NCBI GenBank assembly: GCA_018110855.1
Contig: JAGBFZ010000191.1
Span: forward strand, 1-5,820
From: Oscillospiraceae bacterium
GTDB lineage: Bacteria > Bacillota > Clostridia > Oscillospirales > Ruminococcaceae
Direction: 5' to 3'
Length of the DNA stretch: 5,820 bases
In this document: piece after piece, positions 1 to 5,820 of the stretch
Numbering within the stretch: position 1 is the stretch's first letter
Layout: the number at the start of each line of letters is the position of its first letter
The notes under the pieces: generated by a model
What the model was told of the DNA's origin: nothing
What the model saw: the letters and a program-made list of their open reading frames with translations, nothing else
The model's database searches: none
Translations under genes and position numbers: made by a program

Positions 1-734
1 AGACCGTACTGCTCATTCTCAGGGTCAACAAACTGCTCAAGCATAGAGGTAAAGGTCTCCCAGTTCCACTCGCCTGCCTCGTAGAGCTCCCAAGGATCGT
101 CAAAGCCCTGCTCTTCGATAGTCTGCTTGTTGTAAATAACGATCTGCTCAGCGGAAACACTGTTAACAAGCTCGTAGTGCTTGCCGTTGAAGTTGTAGAT
201 CTCCATAGCGGGCTTCATATCGGTCCAGAGCGGAGAATCCATGTCTATGTATTCATCAATAGGCTGGAACATTCCGTTGATAACGCCCTTGGGAAGAGCT
301 GCAGTATCGCAGGGGAAGAAGTCGATTCCCTCACCGCCCAGAACTGCTGTGGAAAGATCGGAATAACGGCTGTTCCATGTGGTAGCATGATATTCAACCG
401 ATCCGCCGTACTTGCTCTTGAAAAGGTTCAGGGGAACGGACTCAGAGTTGCCTGTTCCGGAGGGATTGATATCGTAGTGAGCCATCCACTTGATGGTCTT
501 GTTCTCAAGCTCGATATCACGGAGATTTTCTTCAGCGACCTGATCCAGAGTTTTCTGATCCTCTTCTGCAACGGTAGCGGTGTTGATCTCAACGGTTGCT
601 GCAGTGGTGGTAGTTACTGTGGTGTCGGAGGTCTGCTCGGCGCTGCCGCCTTCAGAACCGCCGCCGCAGGCTGTGAGGCTCATGGTGAGAGCAAATGCAG
701 ACAGACCTGCAATTGATTTCTTGACATTCTTCAT
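1..734 (-). CDS. Extracellular solute-binding lipoprotein of an ABC transporter, N-terminal part (runs off the left edge)
   Basis: Reading leftward from the ATG at 734, 244 codons are open to the window edge, so the C-terminus is missing. The product starts MKNVKKSIAG, has a hydrophobic segment at about residues 8-22 and a lipobox LTAC with Cys23 followed by GGG; it should therefore be exported, cut before Cys23, lipidated and held on the outer face of the membrane. Residues 27-70 form a Ser/Thr- and Glu-rich linker. The rest resembles family 1 solute-binding proteins (SBP_bac_1, usually 400-550 residues): KSKYGGSVEY, then WNSRYSDLSTAVLGGEGIDF, then FQPIDEYID, and YNKQTIEEQG further on. Such proteins usually feed sugars or oligosaccharides to an ABC permease; the substrate cannot be read here. 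The start fits: an AAAGGA site lies 10 nt upstream (745-750), and MKNVKK gives a normal signal peptide. Permease genes, if present, would lie to the left. Family is fairly sure, substrate unknown. Confidence 0.88.
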   Translation of the reverse strand, partial: MKNVKKSIAGLSAFALTMSLTACGGGSEGGSAEQTSDTTVTTTTAATVEINTATVAEEDQKTLDQVAEENLRDIELENKTIKWMAHYDINPSGTGNSESVPLNLFKSKYGGSVEYHATTWNSRYSDLSTAVLGGEGIDFFPCDTAALPKGVINGMFQPIDEYIDMDSPLWTDMKPAMEIYNFNGKHYELVNSVSAEQIVIYNKQTIEEQGFDDPWELYEAGEWNWETFTSMLEQFVDPENEQYG

Positions 735-760
735 CTTCAAACATTCCTTTCATCACTCCT

Positions 761-790
761 GCTTTCGCTTTACCGTTATAAAGCAAAAGC
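761..790 (-). promoter_or_regulatory. 12-bp stem-loop at the 5' end of the solute-binding lipoprotein mRNA
   Basis: On the minus strand GCTTTTGCTTTA (790-779) and TAAAGCGAAAGC (772-761) pair over 12 positions, with one U-G wobble and a 6-nt loop TAACGG. The promoter at 801-829 predicts transcription starting near 794, so the stem would begin about four bases from the mRNA 5' end and end about ten bases before the AAAGGA ribosome site. Known 5'-terminal stem-loops often protect mRNA from decay. Because the DNA is also a near-perfect inverted repeat just downstream of the promoter, it could instead be a repressor operator. On the plus strand the same repeat is followed by a T-rich run, but no plus-strand gene ends here, so a terminator is unlikely. 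Confidence 0.6.
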
Positions 791-800
791 TCTTATTGTT

Positions 801-829
801 ATTTTATCATATTTTTGCAGTATTGTCAA
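801..829 (-). promoter_or_regulatory. Sigma-A type promoter of the solute-binding lipoprotein gene
   Basis: On the minus strand a perfect -35 box TTGACA (829-824) is followed by 17 nt and a -10 box TAAAAT (806-801). The bases just before the -10 read TGA, an extended -10 (TGn). An A/T-only stretch lies directly upstream of the -35 and could act as an UP element. The expected start point is near 794, giving a leader of about 60 nt. This is one of the two best promoters in the window and suggests strong basal expression of the lipoprotein. Confidence 0.75.
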
Positions 830-958
830 TTATTTTTTATTATAATGCCGAGTGTTCTTTAAAATTTTTTCGCAGCAAATATATTGTATGCGCATATTTT
901 ACAAAATAAGTAATAAATATTACAATAAATTACCAAATTTTCCCCTTTTCTCCATTTT

Positions 959-992
959 TCGACAATTTTTTTATTCCAATTTGTTATATAAT
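959..992 (+). promoter_or_regulatory. Possible promoter of the XRE regulator gene
   Basis: The plus strand has TATAAT at 987-992, overlapped by an alternative extended -10 reading TGT-TATATA (982-990). The only -35-like sequence is TCGACA (959-964), 20 to 22 nt upstream, which is longer than the usual 16-18. A second TATAAT at 1016-1021 has no recognisable -35. The leader would be about 75 nt from the first site. The placement is weak compared with the two strong promoters elsewhere in the window. Confidence 0.35.
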
Positions 993-1071
993 TCCATTTA
1001 GCGAGAAAAATAAGTTATAATAATAAAGTAACAGAAAAAAGCTTTGCTGAAAGGATTGAATTATTTAAGCT

Positions 1072-1317
1072 ATGAATTATACTGCTGCGGAACGAATCAG
1101 GGCACTGAGGGAGGACAATGACTATACCCAGAAGGAGATAGCTTCTTTGCTTAGATGCTCTCAGGTGAGTTACTCCCATTATGAAATAGGACGTCGGGAT
1201 ATCCCCATCGAACATTTAGTAACGCTGTCCGAGTTTTACGGGGTAAGTGTGGATTATATCCTTGGCATTACCGATTTAAAGCAGAGATATCCCGAAACTG
1301 CAAAGCCGAAGAATTAA
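1072..1317 (+). CDS. Small XRE-family helix-turn-helix transcriptional regulator
   Basis: The 81-residue product is almost entirely one HTH_3/XRE (Cro/CI-like) domain, residues about 5-66: IRALREDNDYTQKEIASLL, then CSQVSYSHYEIGRRDIP, then LVTLSEFYGVSVDYILG. Helix 2 is about residues 19-27 and the recognition helix about 30-38, with the family-typical S-Y-E-G-R pattern (S35, Y37, E38, G40, R41). There is no further sensor or oligomerisation domain, only a basic tail of about 15 residues. It is expected to be a cytoplasmic DNA-binding protein, probably dimeric. ATG at 1072 is the only usable start: in-frame stops lie at 1057 and 1066. The nearest Shine-Dalgarno-like AAAGGA (1050-1055) is 16 nt away, so translation may be weak. 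Its stop shares TTAA with the stop of the convergent membrane-protein gene. Its target is unknown; the divergent lipoprotein promoter or its own promoter are the obvious candidates by position only. Confidence 0.9.
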   Translation: MNYTAAERIRALREDNDYTQKEIASLLRCSQVSYSHYEIGRRDIPIEHLVTLSEFYGVSVDYILGITDLKQRYPETAKPKN

Positions 1318-2390
1318 GGGTGTTCCCGTCCCCGCTCCAGCCGTTCCTTTATGAGTGTGTATGCAGCGGAAACAAGGGGAATGCCCAGCATTATCCCCGC
1401 TGCACCCCCGAGCTCCGCTCCTGCGATTATCGCCGCCAGAATAAGGATAGGCGGTGTTCCCACGCTTTTTCCCACCACCTTTGGATAGATGAAATTATTC
1501 TCAAGCTGCTGCAGGATCACAATAAACACAATAAACCATAAGGCAGAGGAGGGCTTTGCAAGAAAAAGTATCAGTGCGGAGGGTATAGCTCCCGCAATAG
1601 CTCCCGCCACGGGAACAAGAGCCGTCACAGCAATAATTGCGCTGATGAGCAGAGGATATTCAAATCCGAAAAGAACCATTCCGATAAAGCATAGGGTGCC
1701 GAGAACGACCGCTTCGGTAAGCTGCCCCGCAATGAAGCTCACAAGACAGGAGTTGACAGCGCGGGTCACACGGGCGGCTTTTTTGTATGTCCTGTCGGAT
1801 AATGCTGCTTTTGCTGCCGAGCTGATAAAATCAAGGAGAGGCTCCTTCTGCGCAAGGATATACACCGAAAGCACCGCTCCCACAAGGAAAGATGCGATCC
1901 CTCTGAGAAAATCGGCAGTCACCTGAAAGGTGCGGTCAAAGAGCTTCGGCAGCCGTCCCGAAAGCTGCTCGATAATGCTGTCAAGTATACGGACAAGGAC
2001 GGGAGCGCCGTCTGCTCTGCTTTCGTAGCGGCTGCGGAAATCACTGTAATATCCGTCAACACTGTTCACAAAAAGGGCAGCGCTTTCCCATAGCTTCGGA
2101 AGGATAAGAACAGCCGCAGCCGCAGCAATTCCCGTTATGATAAGATAAACAAGGAAAATCGCCGCTCCTCGGGCATTTTTTTTACTCATTTTCCTGCCGA
2201 AAAAACGCTCAAACCTGCATACAGCAGGATCAGTTACCGCTGCAAGCAGTATCCCTGTGATAAACGGTGCAGCGGCGGAAAAAATCAGAGACAAAAGCTC
2301 CTTTACTTCTACGGGACGCAGAAGAACAGCCAGAGCCGCAAATGCAGTCAGTATTGGAAACAGATATCTCTTGAAGCTTTGTCTGCTCAT
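1314..2390 (-). CDS. AI-2E family (PF01594, UPF0118-type) polytopic membrane transporter
   Basis: The 358-residue product has the length and layout of the AI-2E family (YtvI, PerM, TqsA relatives). Hydrophobic segments lie at about 8-26, 32-54 and 76-97, then an extracytoplasmic or soluble stretch of about 60 residues, then segments at about 163-182, 215-240, 242-268, 270-294 and 312-346. The family signature is clear near the C-terminus: QQLENNFIYPKVVGKSVGTP (294-313), followed by GAELGGAAGIMLGIPLV (324-340). YILAQKEPLL at 177-186 fits the conserved segment after the central transmembrane helix. Family members export autoinducer-2 or exchange small ions; sequence alone does not tell which, so the substrate is left open. 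The ATG at 2390 has a strong AAGGAGG site (2395-2401) 4 nt upstream. The gene is divergent from the wall hydrolase gene and convergent with the XRE gene, overlapping it by 4 bp. Family assignment is secure. Confidence 0.92.
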   Translation of the reverse strand: MSRQSFKRYLFPILTAFAALAVLLRPVEVKELLSLIFSAAAPFITGILLAAVTDPAVCRFERFFGRKMSKKNARGAAIFLVYLIITGIAAAAAVLILPKLWESAALFVNSVDGYYSDFRSRYESRADGAPVLVRILDSIIEQLSGRLPKLFDRTFQVTADFLRGIASFLVGAVLSVYILAQKEPLLDFISSAAKAALSDRTYKKAARVTRAVNSCLVSFIAGQLTEAVVLGTLCFIGMVLFGFEYPLLISAIIAVTALVPVAGAIAGAIPSALILFLAKPSSALWFIVFIVILQQLENNFIYPKVVGKSVGTPPILILAAIIAGAELGGAAGIMLGIPLVSAAYTLIKERLERGREHP

Positions 2391-2425
2391 GGCTCCTCCT
2401 TGCTGTACGGATTTTTTCTTCCGGT

Positions 2426-2439
2426 ATTATAATATTATA
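2426..2439 (-). promoter_or_regulatory. Possible -10 region of the AI-2E family gene
   Basis: The minus strand carries two TATAAT boxes eight bases apart (2439-2434 and 2431-2426), about 35-48 nt upstream of the ATG at 2390. No good -35 hexamer is seen at 16-18 nt from either box. The same DNA is a short palindrome (TATAATATTATA), so the boxes may simply reflect AT-rich symmetry. This is the only plausible core promoter I can point to for this gene. Confidence 0.3.
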
Positions 2440-2529
2440 CTCCCTGCAATGGGTAATATTCCTTTTCGGAAATTCGGCATAATGACATTTTTCGGGGTAT
2501 ATATTCTCCGTTTTTTTATCTCTCCGCTG

Positions 2530-2558
2530 TTGAAATTTTCTGTAAAATGTGGTATAAT
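2530..2558 (+). promoter_or_regulatory. Sigma-A type promoter of the secreted GHL10/amidase gene
   Basis: The plus strand has TTGAAA (2530-2535), a 17-nt spacer and a perfect TATAAT (2553-2558), preceded by TGG, which makes an extended -10. The expected start is near 2565, leaving a leader of about 78 nt that is A-rich and ends in AGGAG (2635-2639), 4 nt before the ATG. An imperfect inverted repeat (AAATGT at 2545-2550 with ACATTT at 2565-2570) is centred on the -10 box and may be an operator. Expression should be strong unless repressed. Confidence 0.75.
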
Positions 2559-2643
2559 AATATTACATTTCCATACAGCCCTTCGGCAGGAAATTTCAAA
2601 GAAAAACAAACGAACAAGAGATATAATAATATATAGGAGAACT

Positions 2644-5600
2644 ATGAAAAAGAAAACATTTTCTGAAAGGCTTGCCGCTCTCTTCTGCGCCGCCCTTATG
2701 TCGGTGCCGCTGTGGGGAGATATGAGTGCAGCCATTCCGATCGGAATAACCGCTTCCGCTGAAAGCGAGGCTTCGTATGAGGAGATAATCCCTCAGGTTC
2801 AGAGAGACGAGGAGTTTGAGACCTTTACCGAGCCTGAGTATGTGCCTATGTACTCATTCCCCGACGAGGTGAGGGGAGTTTACATAAATCCCGAGAAGGA
2901 TTTTCCCGTTACGGACGAAAACGGGGAGCTGCTTCCCGAGGAGGAGATCGCCGCAGGCATTGACGCCGCTCTCGATATGGCTCAGTCAAAGAGCCTGAAC
3001 GCCGTTATTATCTCCACCTCTGATGAGAACAGCATTTATTACAGCCTTAATGTGAACAAGACCGCTCTGCGCTCTCCTGCGGAGATATGCGTGGAGAGAG
3101 CCTCTGAGCGTGGTATGTATGTTTACGTTACCTTCAATATCAACTCCGCTCTTGCAGGCATTACAGAGGATACCGCAAAGGCAAGGATAGACCGCCTTGC
3201 CCTTGACGCTCACAGCTTTACGGTGAAATATCCCGTGGACGGTATCATCATTGACGGATACTATTCCAAGCGTGACGGAGCAAGCTTTGCAAATTACATC
3301 GAAAACGGTTCGGGAATAGGCTATGACAACTGGCTCATGGATAACGGCGCTTATGTTTTCAGTCTTGTTTCCGACGCTGTGAGAAGGACAAGCAACAGCG
3401 TTCCTGTGGGCATTTCTATTAACGATATCTGGGCGAATTACACCACCACAGAGGACGGCAGCGAGACCTCAGTCAGCTTTGAGGCTCTTACCGACGGCTA
3501 TGCGGACACTCTGGGATATATCAATAAAGGCTATGCAGACTTTATCCTTGTAAAAGCGGAAGGCTCCTTCGGCAGCGAGACTATGCCCTTTGAGGACGTG
3601 GTGGGCTGGTGGAATGAAAAGGCGCAGGCTGCGGGTATTCCCATGATCGTGGATCATATCAATGAAAGAGTATGCTCGGATTATGCGGGCTGGGGCTCCC
3701 CCGATGAGCTTGTAAAGCAGGTGATCAAGGCAGATGAGTATGATTCCTGCATGGGAAGCGTGTTCAACTCTCTCTCTTCACTTGAGGAAAATCCCGAGGA
3801 ATCCACCACAGTGCTTGTGAAGCATTTCAACGATCAGATCGACCGTGAGGGACTGAACAACGAGCTGGAAATGACACTGCCTCTGACGACTACATTTAAA
3901 ACAGAAGAGCCAACTGTTATTTTCGCAGGCTCCTTTGACCCCAATTTCACCATTTATTTTCAGGGCAAGCCTATCGAGCTTAACGAGGCGGGACGATTCT
4001 ATTTCAATATGGACCTTGACGTGGGCGTGAACACCTTCACATTCAAAAACAAGGGCAAGACTGTTACATATAAGATCACAAGAACGGTGAACGTTCTTAA
4101 AAGCGTTGAGCCTGACATTTCGGAAATGAGAGTAGAGGAGCAGTCTGCCATCACTCTCGGCGCAATTGCATACAAAGGCTCTGACGTGACTGCAGAGATA
4201 AACGGAAAACGAGTTGAATTAAAGCCTGTTGACGGTCAGATCGATGAGCTTGACCCCAACTCCAACTATACCAAATATGTTGGAACATACATCGCTCCCG
4301 CAGGTATCAAGGGGCAGGATATCGACCTTGGCAGCGTTACCTTCTACGGCTGCTATCACACAAAAACGGGGGATTTCAACGAGACGAGAACAGGCAGCCG
4401 CATTATCGTAAACGCCCTTGCGGAGATACTTAACGATTACAGCGGAAATCTCCTTGAGGTAAAAAATGACAACACCATGGTGTATAACGCCAAGACCACA
4501 AGCACCAATCCCACTCCCGATATGGCAAGACTTCCTGCGGGCACTCTCGATTATCAGGTTAAGACCGTAAACTATTCGGGAACAGACTATTACCTTACAA
4601 ATTCGGGAAAAAGAATAAGGGTGAGCGATGTAAATGTCCTTGACAATAAGCCCTTAGGCTCAAATCCCATCAGTGTTGCAAGTGCGGCGAAGGACGGAAC
4701 GGACACAGTTATAAAGCTCCGAACAAATTCAAAGGTTCCCTTTGCCATGTCCTTTACAGGGGTAAACTATACGGACGGAAACAACGGCGGCTATTATGTA
4801 TCCTCATTCAATGCCACTGCCCTTGTTATAACCTTTGATTATGTCACAAGCATTTCCGCCGGCAGCATAACCTTCCCCGACAGCGCAGTATTTACAGAGG
4901 GCGTATGGGATACCTATGAATCGGGAGAGCTTACAAAAACAAGGCTCACTCTCACCCTCAGGCAGTCGGGCATATTCGGGGGAGTTACCTCCTCCTATGA
5001 CGGCGAGGGCAATCTGACATTCAGATTCAACGGCTGCCGCAGCTCCTTGAACGGTGCCACTGTTGTCATCGACCCCGGTCACGGATATACGGGGGCTTCA
5101 CAGTTTGACCCCGGAGCCGTGGGACATATCAAGGAGCAGGAGGCAAATCTTGCTATTGCAAAGCTGGTTGCCGCTAAGCTTGAGGCGGAGGGAGCCAACG
5201 TTATCCGTCTCAAGACCGAGAGCGAGACATATGTAACGGCGCAGAGAGCTTCCATTGCAAGGCAGTATAACCCCGACCTTTTCCTTGCGATCCACTGCAA
5301 CGCCGCAGGAGAAAGCGCAAGGGGAGCGGAAGCCTATTATTTCACGCCCTTTTCACAGCCTCTTGCCGACAGAATTTCCGCACGTCTTGGCTCATATCTG
5401 AGCAATAACGTGGATATGGCAGAGGGCATGGACAGGGGAGAGCAGTATAATTATTTCTTTGTTACCCAGCAGCAGGATTTCCCGTCTGTGCTTATTGAAT
5501 GTGCTTTCGTTACCAATTATACCGAAGCAATGGCTCTTGCAGATCCCACTCATCAGAACGGAATTGCCGAGGCTATTGTTCGGGGAGCGGCGGATTATCT

Positions 5601-5787
5601 GGGCAGGTGCGAATACTCCTGCTACGGAGACGGCTCTGCGGAATTTACCAACAGCGGTGCAGCCTATACACCGAGTGTTCCCGAGGAAGCTCCTGTTCCC
5701 GAGGAAACACAGCCTATGACATCAGCAGATGTGGCTGTTGTCCCCGGCTTTGATGATCCATATAATTTGCTGGGACTCACAGAATAA
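2644..5787 (+). CDS. Secreted GHL10-type glycoside-hydrolase-like / N-acetylmuramoyl-L-alanine amidase (Amidase_3) fusion protein
   Basis: The product has 1047 residues. The open frame extends upstream, but ATG 2644 is the right start: it has AGGAG 4 nt before it, a promoter behind it, and gives a signal peptide (KKK, hydrophobic 10-24, likely cleavage after ASA at 37-39). Residues about 75-383 resemble the GHL10 family (PF02638, TIM barrel): VRGVYINP (76-83), PVDGIIIDGYY (197-207), GISINDIW (256-263), GYADTLGYINKGYADFILVK (285-304), VVGWWNEKA (319-327) and GSVFNSLSSL (371-380). Residues about 420-482 look like an Ig-like beta sandwich. Residues about 490-800 are beta-rich, with a possible SH3-like part (600-665) and a possible AMIN-like part (686-800). 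Residues about 806-990 are an Amidase_3 domain with zinc ligands His813 (DPGHG), Glu831 and His884 (IHCNA) and catalytic Glu952 (IECAFVTN) all present. Amidases of this type cut the bond between N-acetylmuramic acid and L-Ala in peptidoglycan. A Pro/Glu-rich tail follows. It is expected to act outside the membrane in wall turnover, division or lysis. Amidase activity is well supported; glycosidase activity is not. Confidence 0.92.
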   Translation: MKKKTFSERLAALFCAALMSVPLWGDMSAAIPIGITASAESEASYEEIIPQVQRDEEFETFTEPEYVPMYSFPDEVRGVYINPEKDFPVTDENGELLPEEEIAAGIDAALDMAQSKSLNAVIISTSDENSIYYSLNVNKTALRSPAEICVERASERGMYVYVTFNINSALAGITEDTAKARIDRLALDAHSFTVKYPVDGIIIDGYYSKRDGASFANYIENGSGIGYDNWLMDNGAYVFSLVSDAVRRTSNSVPVGISINDIWANYTTTEDGSETSVSFEALTDGYADTLGYINKGYADFILVKAEGSFGSETMPFEDVVGWWNEKAQAAGIPMIVDHINERVCSDYAGWGSPDELVKQVIKADEYDSCMGSVFNSLSSLEENPEESTTVLVKHFNDQIDREGLNNELEMTLPLTTTFKTEEPTVIFAGSFDPNFTIYFQGKPIELNEAGRFYFNMDLDVGVNTFTFKNKGKTVTYKITRTVNVLKSVEPDISEMRVEEQSAITLGAIAYKGSDVTAEINGKRVELKPVDGQIDELDPNSNYTKYVGTYIAPAGIKGQDIDLGSVTFYGCYHTKTGDFNETRTGSRIIVNALAEILNDYSGNLLEVKNDNTMVYNAKTTSTNPTPDMARLPAGTLDYQVKTVNYSGTDYYLTNSGKRIRVSDVNVLDNKPLGSNPISVASAAKDGTDTVIKLRTNSKVPFAMSFTGVNYTDGNNGGYYVSSFNATALVITFDYVTSISAGSITFPDSAVFTEGVWDTYESGELTKTRLTLTLRQSGIFGGVTSSYDGEGNLTFRFNGCRSSLNGATVVIDPGHGYTGASQFDPGAVGHIKEQEANLAIAKLVAAKLEAEGANVIRLKTESETYVTAQRASIARQYNPDLFLAIHCNAAGESARGAEAYYFTPFSQPLADRISARLGSYLSNNVDMAEGMDRGEQYNYFFVTQQQDFPSVLIECAFVTNYTEAMALADPTHQNGIAEAIVRGAADYLGRCEYSCYGDGSAEFTNSGAAYTPSVPEEAPVPEETQPMTSADVAVVPGFDDPYNLLGLTE

Positions 5788-5820
5788 AACAAGACGGGAA
5801 GATCGCTTAAAAAAGCATTC

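Larger units (their letters stand above)
735..1071. other. AT-rich divergent intergenic region between the lipoprotein and XRE genes
   Basis: These 337 bases hold no credible gene. The left third carries the leader hairpin and promoter of the lipoprotein gene on the minus strand. The middle (about 865-960) is nearly pure A/T with a few inverted repeats: a perfect 10-bp palindrome TATGCGCATA at 887-896, flanked by TTGTA (884-888) and TACAA (900-904), with another TACAAT at 921-926. The right part (about 959-1021) has possible -10 boxes for the plus-strand XRE gene. The inverted repeats are possible regulator sites, but no protein can be assigned to them. Confidence 0.6.

Noticed and set aside
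761..806. Intrinsic terminator on the plus strand (hairpin followed by a T-rich run)
   Set aside because: No plus-strand gene ends upstream, and the T-run is interrupted. The structure is better explained as the leader of the minus-strand lipoprotein mRNA.
839..844. Second minus-strand TATAAT upstream of the lipoprotein promoter
   Set aside because: No -35 hexamer lies at 16-18 nt, while the TTGACA/TAAAAT pair just downstream is far better.
177..909. Long plus-strand open frames opposite the lipoprotein gene (177-716 and 580-909)
   Set aside because: They lie antisense to the lipoprotein reading frame, or run from it into its promoter. The translations have no recognisable domain, and the minus-strand frame has a signal peptide, lipobox, ribosome site and promoter.
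1320..1926. Plus-strand open frames inside the AI-2E gene
   Set aside because: They are antisense to a well-recognised membrane protein, and their translations show no family features.
1314..2390. A named autoinducer-2 exporter (tqsA) call
   Set aside because: The family also includes ion antiporters and members of unknown function, and nothing in the sequence or neighbours fixes the substrate, so no symbol was given.
2568..2593. Leader hairpin in the wall hydrolase mRNA (TTTCC with GGAAA, inner GCC with GGC)
   Set aside because: The stems are only 5 and 3 pairs long with mismatched bases between them. It does not resemble a riboswitch and is within chance expectation.
2622..2627. TATAAT close to the start of the wall hydrolase gene as a second promoter
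   Set aside because: It lies only 16 nt before the ATG, has no -35 box at a proper distance, and would place the start point at or within the ribosome site.
2257..2643. Upstream extension of the wall hydrolase reading frame to an ATG at 2257
   Set aside because: The extra 129 codons run antisense through the start of the AI-2E gene and across the promoter at 2530-2558. The signal peptide and ribosome site both point to ATG 2644.
5788..5820. Terminator after the wall hydrolase gene (GCTT at 5805-5808 with AAGC at 5813-5816)
   Set aside because: Only four base pairs, no T-tract, and the window ends at once. A real terminator may lie beyond the edge.

Overview
The window looks like chromosomal DNA of a Gram-positive anaerobe of the Clostridia, most like Ruminococcus or another member of the Oscillospiraceae. 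This is an inference from several things seen together: strong Shine-Dalgarno sites, AT-rich spacers with sigma-A type promoters, a CGGG lipobox lipoprotein followed by an acidic and threonine-rich linker, and a large secreted wall hydrolase whose signal peptide ends in an ITASA-type motif. No RNA gene, CRISPR array, insertion sequence or attachment site is visible.

Layout. (1) Positions 1-734, minus strand: the N-terminal 244 residues of a solute-binding lipoprotein of a sugar-type ABC transporter; its C-terminus lies beyond the left edge. It has a near-consensus promoter (801-829), and its mRNA should begin almost directly with a 12-bp stem-loop (761-790). (2) Positions 735-1071: a 337-bp, very AT-rich divergent spacer. 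(3) Positions 1072-1317, plus strand: an 81-residue XRE-family DNA-binding protein. (4) Positions 1314-2390, minus strand: a 358-residue AI-2E family (PF01594-type) membrane protein, convergent with the XRE gene, both stop codons falling in one TTAA. (5) Positions 2391-2643: a divergent promoter region with a strong extended -10 promoter for the rightward gene. (6) Positions 2644-5787, plus strand: a 1047-residue secreted protein with an N-terminal GHL10-type TIM-barrel, several beta-rich regions and a C-terminal Amidase_3 domain with an intact set of zinc and catalytic residues.

How the genes relate. Each of the four genes appears to be its own transcription unit (minus, plus, minus, plus), so no operon is shown. 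The common theme is the cell envelope: a surface lipoprotein for nutrient capture, a polytopic membrane protein, and an exported peptidoglycan hydrolase. Any link between the XRE protein and its neighbours is a guess from position.

The most interesting items are the fusion of a GHL10-type barrel with an amidase in one exported protein, the divergence of that barrel at the family's conserved positions, and the 5'-terminal stem-loop of the lipoprotein mRNA. I see no convincing sign of a wholly new system.
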